Source: Burkholderiales bacterium (GTDB lineage Bacteria > Pseudomonadota > Gammaproteobacteria > Burkholderiales > WYBJ01). Taken from it: a DNA stretch of 64,000 bases. Positions 17,802 through 25,988 of this stretch are shown piece after piece. The position numbers were made by a program, and so were the translations under genes. The stretch covers positions 227,646 through 291,645 of the forward strand of contig JADLAC010000002.1 of the NCBI GenBank assembly GCA_020848435.1. Direction: 5' to 3'. Each line of letters begins with the position of its first letter. Positions within the stretch are counted from its first letter, which is position 1. The notes under the pieces were generated by a model. The model was given only the letters and a program-made list of their open reading frames with translations. It made no database searches and was not told the DNA's origin.

Positions 17802-18977
17802 ATGACCATCCAACTTCGCAACAAGACCGCGATCGTCGGCGTCGGGGAGTCCGACATCGGCAAAGTTCCGCATATGACGGGGCTCGGCTTGAACGCCCAG
17901 GCCGCGCGCCGCGCGCTCGATGACGCCGGGCTCCAGGTTAGTGATATTGATGGCTTACTGACCGCTTATTCGTTCACGGAACCGTATTTCATGCTCGGTA
18001 CGGTACTGTGCGAATACCTCGGGCTCAAGCCTGGATTTTGCTCCGCGATGATTGCCGGCGGTGCGACGCCCGCGGTGATGCTCGGCCACGCGGCCGCCGC
18101 GATCGCCACGGGCATGGCAACCACCGTGCTGGTTTGCACCGGCGAGAACCGCGCCACCGGGCTGAGCCGCGACGACGCCGTATCCGCGCTGGCCGCGGCA
18201 GTGGGGCACCCGTACTTCGAGCTGCCGTACGGACCATCGATTCCCGGATGCTACGCCATGATCGCGCGCCGCTACATGCACGAGTACGGCATCAGCCGCG
18301 AGCAACTCGCGCAAGTGGCCGTGACCACGCGCCGGCATGCATCGTTGCACCCGAACTCCCATATGAAGAAGCCGATCACGATTGCGGACGTGATCGATTC
18401 GAAGCCGATAGCCGCGCCGCTAAACATCCTCGATTGCTGTCTGATCTCGGATGCCGCCGGCGCATTCATCGTCACGTCGGCCGAACGCGCGCGCGATTGC
18501 AGGCGCAAACCCGCCTATGTGCTCGGCGTCGGGGAGCGCCACACCCACGAGCACATCCTGTGCGCGGAGAGCCTGGTGCACTTCGGCGCGGAGGATTCGG
18601 GCAAGGCCGCATACGCCATGGCGGGGTTGGGGCCGCAGGACATCGATGTCGCGCAGCTCTACGATTGCTTTTCCATCGTGCCGGTGATCGAGCTCGAGGA
18701 GCTCGGCTTTTGCCAACCCGGCGAAGGCGGCGCGTTCTACGCGCAAGGCCATGCGGATGTCGGCGGCAAGCTGCCGATCAATACCCACGGCGGCATGCTC
18801 TCGCACGCGCACGCCGGGGCGACCGGCGGACTGCTCGGGATCGTGGAGGCCGTGCAACAGCTTCGCGGCGGCCTCGGCGAGCGCCAGGTCGAGGGGGCGG
18901 AGGTGGCGCTGGTGCACAACGAAGGCGGCGTGCTGTCGTCGCACTGCACGGTGATCATCGCCAACAGCCCGCGCTGA
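17802..18977 (+). CDS. SCP2-type thiolase / acetyl-CoA acetyltransferase
   Basis: 391 residues from ATG at 17802. Thiolase fold with N-terminal KTAIVGVGESDIGKVP, the ATGMATTVLVCTGENRA segment, LYDCFSIVPVIELEELGF, NTHGGMLSHAHAGATG and NEGGVLSSHC near the end. Related to non-specific lipid-transfer thiolases rather than to FadA-type enzymes. With the DUF35 protein, MaoC hydratase and crotonases of this operon it would complete a beta-oxidation-like round. Confidence 0.9.
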   Translation: MTIQLRNKTAIVGVGESDIGKVPHMTGLGLNAQAARRALDDAGLQVSDIDGLLTAYSFTEPYFMLGTVLCEYLGLKPGFCSAMIAGGATPAVMLGHAAAAIATGMATTVLVCTGENRATGLSRDDAVSALAAAVGHPYFELPYGPSIPGCYAMIARRYMHEYGISREQLAQVAVTTRRHASLHPNSHMKKPITIADVIDSKPIAAPLNILDCCLISDAAGAFIVTSAERARDCRRKPAYVLGVGERHTHEHILCAESLVHFGAEDSGKAAYAMAGLGPQDIDVAQLYDCFSIVPVIELEELGFCQPGEGGAFYAQGHADVGGKLPINTHGGMLSHAHAGATGGLLGIVEAVQQLRGGLGERQVEGAEVALVHNEGGVLSSHCTVIIANSPR

Positions 18978-18999
18978 ACGTAACGCATAGGAGAGGAAC

Positions 19000-19473
19000 A
19001 TGGCAGCTACGAGCCGCGGTCGCTACTGGGAGGATTTCGAAGTCGGGCAGACACTGGTGACGCCGAAGCGCACCGTCACCTCGACCGACATCGTCAACTT
19101 TGCCTGCCTGTCGGGCGATTTCAACGAGGTGCACACGAATTGGGAGTACGCGAAGACGACGCCTTTCGGCGAGCCGATCGCGCATGGCCCGCTCGTCTAC
19201 GCCATCATGGGCGGGCTCCAGTATGCTAGCGGCGTCAACGACGGCACGCTGCTCGCGCTGCTCCAAGTCGACAAGTGGCGCATGCTGGCACCGGTCAAGC
19301 ACGGCGACACCCTGCACATGGAATCCACCGTGATCGAGAAGAAGGAGAGCAGCAAGCCGGATCGGGGCATGGTGAAGTTCCGGCGCCGCGTCATGAAGCA
19401 CGACGGTACGGCGGTTCAAGAGATGGAGACGTCGCTGCTGTATCGGCGCCGGGCGGCGGCGCCGGCCGATTGA
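19000..19473 (+). CDS. MaoC-type (R)-enoyl-CoA hydratase
   Basis: 157 residues, ATG with GGAGAGG upstream, 22 bp after the thiolase. Single hotdog fold with the hydratase-2 signature SGDFNEVHTNWEYAK (D40 and H45 as the likely catalytic pair), then FGEPIAHGPLVYAIMGG. It adds water to trans-2-enoyl-CoA. Same operon as thiolase and crotonases. Confidence 0.92.
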   Translation: MAATSRGRYWEDFEVGQTLVTPKRTVTSTDIVNFACLSGDFNEVHTNWEYAKTTPFGEPIAHGPLVYAIMGGLQYASGVNDGTLLALLQVDKWRMLAPVKHGDTLHMESTVIEKKESSKPDRGMVKFRRRVMKHDGTAVQEMETSLLYRRRAAAPAD

Positions 19474-19492
19474 CCCTCGGAGCAGCCGCGAC

Positions 19493-20287
19493 ATGGACAA
19501 GGGTTTCAAAGACATCCTTTATTCCCTGACGCAGGGTGTCGCCACGATCACGATCAATCGCCCGCAGAAGATGAACTCGGTGACCGCCGAGACCCTGCGC
19601 GAGCTCGAGGCCGCCTTCGATGCCGCCGGGAACGATCCCGAGGTCGGCGTCGTGGTATTCACGGGCGCGGGCGACAAGGCGTTTTGCGCGGGCGCCGACG
19701 TGTCGTGGCAGAAGGAAGGCAAGATGGGACGCGGCGGGCCGGCGTTGTTCAGCCCACCCTATGTCATGATCTCGCGCTGCCCCAAGCCCGTGATCGCGCG
19801 CGTCAACGGCTACGCGATCGGCGGCGGCCACCACTTCGCCTACTTCTGCGATTTCACCATCGCCGCGGAGCATGCCGTCTTCGGCCAGAGCGAGCCTCGC
19901 GTCGCCTATCCGGCGAGCGGCCCTACCCTCAACTACCTCGTGCGGATCGTCGGCCACAAGCGCGCCAGGGAAATCTGGATGCTCGGCCGGCGCTATAGCG
20001 CGCAACAAATGCTCGACTGGGGACTGGTCAACGCGGTGGTCCCGCTCGCCGCGCTCGACGGCGAAGTGGCGAAGTGGTGCGACGAGCTGCTCGCGGTCTC
20101 GCCGACCTGCCTCAAGGTGTACAAGGCATCGTTCGTCGAGGAATTCCAGGATCTCATGGGCCAGGGCGATCTGCTGCGGCGCTGGCTGGTGCCGCCGACT
20201 TTCCGCGAGACCGAGCAACGCGAAGGGACCAGCGCATTCCTGGAAAAGCGCAAGCCCGACTATTCGCGTTTTCGCAAGCCGCGCTGA
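19493..20287 (+). CDS. Crotonase-family ring hydrolase resembling BadI / MenB
   Basis: 264 residues. Beyond the general crotonase fold (AFCAGADVSWQKEG, GYAIGGGHHFAYFCDFTI), the second half resembles MenB and BadI: LVRIVGHKRAREIWMLGRR, AQQMLDWGLVNAVVPLAAL and the ending FLEKRKPDYSRF. BadI opens the ring of 2-ketocyclohexanecarboxyl-CoA; MenB performs the reverse-type Dieckmann closure. In a catabolic operon without other men genes the BadI-like role is favoured, hinting at an alicyclic or aromatic acid as substrate. Assignment is from recalled similarity. Confidence 0.75.
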   Translation: MDKGFKDILYSLTQGVATITINRPQKMNSVTAETLRELEAAFDAAGNDPEVGVVVFTGAGDKAFCAGADVSWQKEGKMGRGGPALFSPPYVMISRCPKPVIARVNGYAIGGGHHFAYFCDFTIAAEHAVFGQSEPRVAYPASGPTLNYLVRIVGHKRAREIWMLGRRYSAQQMLDWGLVNAVVPLAALDGEVAKWCDELLAVSPTCLKVYKASFVEEFQDLMGQGDLLRRWLVPPTFRETEQREGTSAFLEKRKPDYSRFRKPR

Positions 20288-20324
20288 GCGCGCGCGGCGC
20301 GCCTGCCGTGCCAAGGCGAGGGCC

Positions 20325-21488
20325 ATGAGATCGTTGCAGCACGTGATACCGCAGCTTCGGGTCTACTGCGGCGAGGACAGCCTGCAACAGCTATCGGCCG
20401 AGCTCGCGCGCATCGGAGCCGGCCGTGCCGTTGTTTTTTGCGGCCGAACGCTCGCGCGTCATCCTGACGGGCTGCGCCTCGTCGTGGAGGCGCTGGGCGA
20501 TCGATATGCGGGTGCCTTCGATGGCGTCCAAGCGCATAGTCCGTTGGCGTCGGTCCTGGCGGGGGCGGAGACCCTGCGGGCTTCGGGCGCCGATGCAGTC
20601 GTCGCTCTCGGTGGCGGCTCGGCTGTGGTGACGGCACGAGCAGCCAGTATCCTGCTGGCCGAGGCGCGCGACATCGGCGAGCTGTGCACGCAGTTTCGGA
20701 GCGGCCGGCCGCCCGTCAGCCCGCGGCTTCGCCAACCGAAGCTGCCGCAGCTCGTGTTACCCACCACGCCCACGACAGCATACGCGAAAGCCGGCAGCGC
20801 CGTGCTCGACGCGACGCGCCGTCGGCTCGCCTTGTACGATCCCAAGACACGCGCCGGCGCGATCTTCATCCACCCTCGACTGGTCTTGAGCGCGCCGCGT
20901 GCGCTCGTCATGGGCGCGGCCGTGAACGCATTCAGCTTGGCCGTGCAGGGTATCGAATCGCCCCAGTGCGATCCGCTCGCCGACGCGTTGCTCCTGCACG
21001 CGTTGCGCCTGCTCGCCGTCGGCCTGCGGAAGCTCGATGCCGACCCCGACGACGCCGATACGCGCGCGGAGCTCATGCTCGGGGCATTGCTCTCCGGACA
21101 GGGAACCGACTATGCGCCGACCGGATTGACCTCGGCGCTCGCACACGCGATCGGCGCGCGCTTCGATACCGACAACGGAATCGTCAATGCGATTCTGTTG
21201 CCGCATGCGATGCGCTTCAACCTTCCAGCCACGGCGGATCGGCTCAAGCTCCTGGCGGACGCATTGGGCGAGCGCGTGTCGCCCGCACGGCCGCTCGCCG
21301 CCATGGATGCCGTGGAGCGTCTATTCGAGGCGTGGCGGCTGCCGCGAAGGCTGCGCGATATCGGCGTTGAGCAGGAGTCGCTGGCGTCGATTGCGAAGGA
21401 CGCTCTCGCCGACTGGTTCCTGCATCGAAATCCGCGAGCCGTAAGCGGCACGGAAGAAATCGTCGAGGTCTTGATGTCAGCGTGGTGA
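20325..21488 (+). CDS. Iron-alcohol-dehydrogenase-fold protein lacking most metal ligands
   Basis: 387 residues from ATG with AAGGCGAGGG upstream. Fe-ADH/dehydroquinate-synthase fold: dinucleotide loop ALGGGSAVVTARA, LVLPTTPTTAYAKAGSAVLD and GIVNAILLPHAMRFN. The four metal-ligand positions (D, H, H, H in iron ADHs) read N201, L205, H274 and N284, so only one is kept. Maleylacetate reductases also have Asn at the first position and work without metal, so a reductase of that kind is the best guess. Last gene of the operon; converges on the AhpD-like gene. Confidence 0.8.
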   Translation: MRSLQHVIPQLRVYCGEDSLQQLSAELARIGAGRAVVFCGRTLARHPDGLRLVVEALGDRYAGAFDGVQAHSPLASVLAGAETLRASGADAVVALGGGSAVVTARAASILLAEARDIGELCTQFRSGRPPVSPRLRQPKLPQLVLPTTPTTAYAKAGSAVLDATRRRLALYDPKTRAGAIFIHPRLVLSAPRALVMGAAVNAFSLAVQGIESPQCDPLADALLLHALRLLAVGLRKLDADPDDADTRAELMLGALLSGQGTDYAPTGLTSALAHAIGARFDTDNGIVNAILLPHAMRFNLPATADRLKLLADALGERVSPARPLAAMDAVERLFEAWRLPRRLRDIGVEQESLASIAKDALADWFLHRNPRAVSGTEEIVEVLMSAW

Positions 21489-21498
21489 AGGGCGGACT

Positions 21499-22053
21499 CT
21501 ACGCGGGCTTCCGAAACGCCGGATAGAGATTGACGTAGCCGAGCTCCACGCGCTTCTTGGCGTGCTTGATCGCGACCTCGCGTGAGAACGGCGTGAAGCC
21601 ATGCCCTTCGACCAACCGCTGCATGAAAGCAGCCCGCGCGGTCACCGCGATTGCATCGTGCAACGCCTTCTCGTCCCAGCCCGCTTCGAAAACGGCATCG
21701 GCATCGGCTTGCGCCATCTCGCCTGGCGTCAACATCAGCTTGCGCACGAACGCGAGCAGCGGTTTCAAGCGCGCTTCGACCGGCGCGCTGCCGAGGTCTT
21801 GCAGCAATCGGTCCAGGACGCCGCGTTCGATGCCCCATGCGTACGCGACTTCGGAATGCGCCCCATAGACGAACTTGCAGCCGGCGACACCGGCCGCATA
21901 GGCGAGAATCAATTCGCGTTCGGCTTGACTCAGCGGCGACGGCCCGTTCATCAGCGCCTGGCTCGTTTCCGACCACGGGCCATAGATCTCGGGGTACTGC
22001 GTGAAGACGTTCGGTGGGCCAGCATCGCCCGGAAGGGACTTGAAGAAGGGCAT
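21499..22053 (-). CDS. AhpD-like / carboxymuconolactone decarboxylase-family protein
   Basis: 184 residues. All-helical AhpD-like fold with the active-site helix ELILAYAAGVAGCKFVYGAH. The first cysteine (C59) and histidine (H66) of the CxxCxxxH motif are present but the second cysteine is V62, so a disulfide redox cycle of the AhpD type is not possible on this motif alone. No clear ribosome site precedes the ATG. Downstream of a Bug gene on the same strand; the function is unknown. Confidence 0.75.
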   Translation of the reverse strand: MPFFKSLPGDAGPPNVFTQYPEIYGPWSETSQALMNGPSPLSQAERELILAYAAGVAGCKFVYGAHSEVAYAWGIERGVLDRLLQDLGSAPVEARLKPLLAFVRKLMLTPGEMAQADADAVFEAGWDEKALHDAIAVTARAAFMQRLVEGHGFTPFSREVAIKHAKKRVELGYVNLYPAFRKPA

Positions 22054-22201
22054 GGAAAGAGACTCTCTGTTTTGCGGGGGGAGGACTTTGCGTCACGAAC
22101 GCTCAGCGTTCATGGAGGGATTGTACGCCAGTCGTGCGGGATTTTGGCCTGAGGACCGGGCGTGGCGGGAGTCGATGCGCTAGCGAGGAGCGCCGCGTCG
22201 C

Positions 22202-23185
22202 CTACTTCAAATCCGCCGCTCCCTCCTTGCTGAGCTTCGCGATCAGCGCAGACGTTTGCTTATCGCGTTCTTCGAGGAATCTTCCGAAGGCTTCCGGACC
22301 GAAGCCGTACGACACCCACAAGAGCCGGTTCGTGGCTTCTCGGTATTCCGGCGTCTCTGTCGCTTTCTTGAAGCTCTCGACGATCGCATCGATCACCTGG
22401 CGCGGCGTTCCCTTCGGGGCCACGTAACCCCACCACGTACTGGCGTCCTGAAGCAGTCCGAGCTCCTTGAACGTTGGAGCATCGGGAAATGCAGGGTAGC
22501 GCTCCGGAGAGCCGATTGCGAGCGCGCGGAGCTTGTCTGCTCTTACAAACGACACGACCGTGCCGGCGGCACCAAGCATAGCGTCGACGTGTCCTCCCAA
22601 CAACGCGACCATCCCCGGTCCGGAGCCCTTGTAGGGGACGTGATTGAATTTCACGCCGGCCGCGGCTTCCAAGCCGAAGCCCAGAATATGAGCGAGACCG
22701 ACATTGCCGGCGTTTGCGACGCGCAGTTTCTCGGGGTTTCCTCTTGCGTACTCGATCACGTCCGAGAACGACCGCCACGGCGTCTCGGTGCGGACCACGA
22801 AAACAAAGGGCGCACCGACCGGCAGGAAGACCGGGTCGAGTTCCTTCACGAAGTGCTTCGTCCCTTTGACCGTGTGCGGCGTGACGACCATCGACGGAGT
22901 CGCGACCGTGAGCGTGTAACCGTCCGCAGGCGCGGATGCGCCTTCGTTGAAACCCAGTATGCCTGCCGCACCGGCTTTGTTCCTGATGATGATTCGTTGA
23001 CCGAGAAAGCGTTCGGCCTGCGTGGCCAAGAGCCGGGCGGAGGTATCGGTGTCGGCTCCCGGCGCGAATGGCACGATGATCGTGACAGGTCTAGAGGGGA
23101 AGCTTTCTCCGCCGAACGCGGGCAGCATGCTCGTGGCCAAGGCTATGGCGGCGAGGACATCCGATAGTCTGGCTCTTGTCCGCAT
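22202..23185 (-). CDS. Bug/TctC-type solute-binding protein (7 of 14)
   Basis: 327 residues, ATG with AAGGAGAC upstream. Signal peptide ends near AFG (residue 25). A divergent member: PFAPGADTDTSAR instead of the usual PGG(S/G)TD, and IIIRNKAGAAGILG where most have V-D-N-R-x-G. Binding-site loop FNHVPYKGSGPGM is kept. It follows MmgE/PrpD by 56 bp on the same strand and is probably co-transcribed with it. Confidence 0.9.
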   Translation of the reverse strand: MRTRARLSDVLAAIALATSMLPAFGGESFPSRPVTIIVPFAPGADTDTSARLLATQAERFLGQRIIIRNKAGAAGILGFNEGASAPADGYTLTVATPSMVVTPHTVKGTKHFVKELDPVFLPVGAPFVFVVRTETPWRSFSDVIEYARGNPEKLRVANAGNVGLAHILGFGLEAAAGVKFNHVPYKGSGPGMVALLGGHVDAMLGAAGTVVSFVRADKLRALAIGSPERYPAFPDAPTFKELGLLQDASTWWGYVAPKGTPRQVIDAIVESFKKATETPEYREATNRLLWVSYGFGPEAFGRFLEERDKQTSALIAKLSKEGAADLK

Positions 23186-23241
23186 GTGCTCGTCTCCTTC
23201 GGGCAGGCAACTTGATGCAGCGAATCCATCCGCGAGCTGTG

Positions 23242-24636
23242 CTACGACCGAGGTACGGTGAGGGTCATGAGCGCGCGGATGGCCGGCGCGGAGGATGCCT
23301 CGGTCATTGCTGCGAGCAATGCTTCACTCTGCTCGCCGGAAAGCGAGCGGATGGCGTTCTTGCGAAACTTTTCGGCGACGTCCGCATCGTCCATCGCGTT
23401 GTCGATGTCGTCGTCGTAGCGTTGCTCAAGCTGGCGGCCATCACGCAGGCGAATGCGCAGCGTGCCAGGGTGATGCGGGTTGTAAGGCGTCTCCTCGTAG
23501 GGCGTATATCTGATGCGGGCAGCGAGCGACTGCACTGTTGCATCGCCGAGGCGCTCCGGTGCGAAATCGTCGATACCGAGAGAGCTTTGCAGAAGGGTGA
23601 CGGCGACCGTGTAGTAGAGCGAGAACTGCGCCTCGTAGGTACCCGTTGGCTGCCGCTTGGCGCTCGAGGGTTCACATACGATGGGCGCCTGCTGCCGCTG
23701 GACCAGGCACTCGATATCAGCGATGTCGTCGACCCTGAAGCCGTGCTGCTTCCTCAGCGTCGCCGCGGCATTTATGAACGGATGGGTGACGTGACAACAG
23801 GGATAGCGTTTCGTGATCAGCTTGGTGGTCTCCCATTCCAGGCCCAGGCCGCGCACCAGGCGGGCGATATCGTAGTTGCCCTCGCCGACGTGGCTGCGAT
23901 AGAGCCCGAAGCGGCCTTCAAAGATCGTGGCGGGGCCGGTGTAGCCGCGTTGTGCCATGAGGGCCGCGATAGTGCCTGCATGGCCTGCCCAACCCGGGCC
24001 GAAGCGCTTGGCCCACGAGCCGTCCTCCAGCCATTCGAACGTTCCCGACGCCTGGGTTCCGCAGATACCGAGAGCATGGGTCATCTCAGGCGGCGTGAGC
24101 CCTAGCAGTTTCCCGGCGGTCACGGCCGTACCGAAGCAACCGGAGATGAAGGTCGGATGGAATCCCCTCGCGTGGAAGTGTGTCGAGGCGGCCGCAGCAA
24201 TGCGCGTTTGCACTTCCAGCCCGGCGACAATCGCCTCGACGAGACGTTGCCCGTTGGCATCGACTTTCTCCGCGACCGCCAACGCTGTGGGTACGATGCA
24301 AGCGCCCGGGTGCGACATCGCTTCGCCGTGCGTATTGTCGAAATCAATGCCGTGAACCATGTTGCCATTGGCGATGATCGCGCTCGGTGCCGGCAGGCGG
24401 ATGGCGGAGCCGAAGACGGTGCTTTCTTCGACGCCACGCCAGTCGCTCACCATCTCCGTCACCATGCGTGCGAACGGCATCGACTGGCACGCCAAGCCGA
24501 TCCCCACGCTGTCGATCAGGCAGCGTACGGCTGCGCGCCGGGCATCGTCGGGAATGACTGAAAACGCCAAGCCATGCACAAACTCGCTCAGCCGCCGTGC
24601 CGGCGTAGCCTCGATTCGATTCTGCGTTGCATCCAT
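23242..24636 (-). CDS. MmgE/PrpD-family protein (2-methylcitrate dehydratase-like)
   Basis: 464 residues from ATG preceded by GGAGGG. Family features are the helical N-terminal domain (LIDSVGIGLACQSMPF), GIDFDNTHGEAMSHPGA, HARGFHPTFISGCFGTA and YPCCHVTHPFINAA. PrpD dehydrates 2-methylcitrate, but the wider family includes itaconate-related and unassigned dehydratases or decarboxylases. Three family members occur in this window. Divergent from a LysR gene, with 266 bp between the starts. Confidence 0.88.
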   Translation of the reverse strand: MDATQNRIEATPARRLSEFVHGLAFSVIPDDARRAAVRCLIDSVGIGLACQSMPFARMVTEMVSDWRGVEESTVFGSAIRLPAPSAIIANGNMVHGIDFDNTHGEAMSHPGACIVPTALAVAEKVDANGQRLVEAIVAGLEVQTRIAAAASTHFHARGFHPTFISGCFGTAVTAGKLLGLTPPEMTHALGICGTQASGTFEWLEDGSWAKRFGPGWAGHAGTIAALMAQRGYTGPATIFEGRFGLYRSHVGEGNYDIARLVRGLGLEWETTKLITKRYPCCHVTHPFINAAATLRKQHGFRVDDIADIECLVQRQQAPIVCEPSSAKRQPTGTYEAQFSLYYTVAVTLLQSSLGIDDFAPERLGDATVQSLAARIRYTPYEETPYNPHHPGTLRIRLRDGRQLEQRYDDDIDNAMDDADVAEKFRKNAIRSLSGEQSEALLAAMTEASSAPAIRALMTLTVPRS

Positions 24637-24902
24637 GAGTCCCTCCCGATTCGCCCTGACGCGCGTAGGCCAGGATGACACGTCCTGTTCTTGTCGCTCG
24701 CCGCAGCGCAATCCAACGGCCCGACTCGATGATCTTGTCCGCGGCCCGGCGAGCGTCCAAAAGACGTCGCGCCCGCGCGGCGGCCGAGAGCACCAAGCCA
24801 GTATATGATTCAGGGACGTTCAGAAAAAGCGGCCGGCAGGATAGACATTCGCGACAATATGTCCGCAGTGGGCCGGGTCATCGGGGCGAGGCGCGCGGGG
24901 GC

Positions 24903-25805
24903 GTGAACAACTTCAATGGGATCGCGGAGTTCGTCGCGGCCGTGGAGCTGCGCAGCTTCGCGCTTGCCGCGCAGCACGTCGGTATGACGCCATCCGGGGT
25001 GAGCAAGGCGGTGCGCCGGCTCGAGCAGCGTTTGGGGACGCGGTTGCTGACGCGCACGACGCGGCGCCTCACGCTGACGCCCAGCGGGATCTTGTTCTAC
25101 CAGCGCTGCCGGCAACTGCTGGTGGGATTGCGTGACGCGGAAAGCATCGTCGCTCACGAAATCGGCCTGCCGCGCGGAACGCTGCGCGTGGACATATCCT
25201 TGCCGCTCGGCAGGCGGTATATCGTTCCGGCGCTGCCGTTGTTCATGGCCGAGAACCCCGACGTCCTGGTACAGCTCGTCTTTCGGGAGCCTTCCGCGGA
25301 CCTGTTCCACGAGGGTGTCGATATCGCCGTTCGCATCGGACACGTCAAGGGTGCAAACCTGGCCGCGCAGAAGATCGGCGCCGTGCGCCAGTTGACGTGC
25401 GCCAGCACGCAATACCTCGAAGCGCACGGAACGCCCACCCGCCCCGAACACCTCCTTCAGCACAACTGCCTCGCTTTCCTTTCCATGCATACGGGACAGG
25501 CGCGCGATTGGCATTTCGCCGAGGGCCGTTCCGCGTTCACGCTGGCGGTCAACGGCAATCTCGCCTTGAGCAACACCGATGCGCTGGTCGAGGCGGCCGC
25601 GATGGGCCTCGGAATCACGCAGGTAAGCGACTATGCCGCGGCCTCTGCGGTCGAGAGCGGAAGGCTCGCCCCCATCCTCACCGATTGGGTGCCGAGCGCG
25701 AGGCCGATCATGGTCCTATACCGCGACGATCGCGAGCCGCCGGCCAAGATCCTGGCATTCACCAAGTTCCTGCTGCGGATCATGCCCGGCGCCAGGCGGG
25801 AGTGA
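24903..25805 (+). CDS. LysR-family transcriptional regulator
   Basis: 300 residues from GTG at 24903; the frame is open further upstream but the winged helix begins immediately after this GTG. The HTH is FALAAQHVGMTPSGVSKAVRRLEQRLGTRLLTRTTRRL, described here in two parts: recognition region MTPSGVSKAVRRLE, then wing TRTTRRLTLTPSG. A periplasmic-binding-protein-like effector domain follows. Divergent to the MmgE/PrpD-Bug-AhpD unit, which it most likely controls; an inverted repeat GACAT-N10-ATGTC at 24844-24863 could be part of its site. Confidence 0.9.
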   Translation: MNNFNGIAEFVAAVELRSFALAAQHVGMTPSGVSKAVRRLEQRLGTRLLTRTTRRLTLTPSGILFYQRCRQLLVGLRDAESIVAHEIGLPRGTLRVDISLPLGRRYIVPALPLFMAENPDVLVQLVFREPSADLFHEGVDIAVRIGHVKGANLAAQKIGAVRQLTCASTQYLEAHGTPTRPEHLLQHNCLAFLSMHTGQARDWHFAEGRSAFTLAVNGNLALSNTDALVEAAAMGLGITQVSDYAAASAVESGRLAPILTDWVPSARPIMVLYRDDREPPAKILAFTKFLLRIMPGARRE

Positions 25806-25810
25806 GACGG

Positions 25811-25830
25811 AGCCATCGCGCCCGATGGCT
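25811..25830 (+). terminator. Hairpin after the LysR gene
   Basis: AGCCATCG and CGATGGCT form an 8-bp stem with a CGCC loop, five bases after the LysR stop. A T-run is lacking, so termination efficiency is uncertain. Confidence 0.5.
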
Positions 25831-25988
25831 TCGCGATTCACGACAATCTGTCAGGGCTCCTGTGCCAAGCAGCGTCTTTTTCGCACGCTGTGCGAATCGT
25901 AGACTTCGACCGGCGAGTCTATCGGCATCGCGGCACGATGGCGTGCCAGCGGGAAATCTCAGCCGATGGCTCATTCGAGGACGAGGCA

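Noticed and set aside
21499..22053. AhpD-like gene as a second selenoprotein candidate
   Set aside because: The missing motif cysteine is a GTC/GTA-type valine codon, with no in-frame TGA.
24844..24863. GACAT-N10-ATGTC as a defined LysR site
   Set aside because: It lacks the T-N11-A layout and is short; kept only as a note with the LysR gene.
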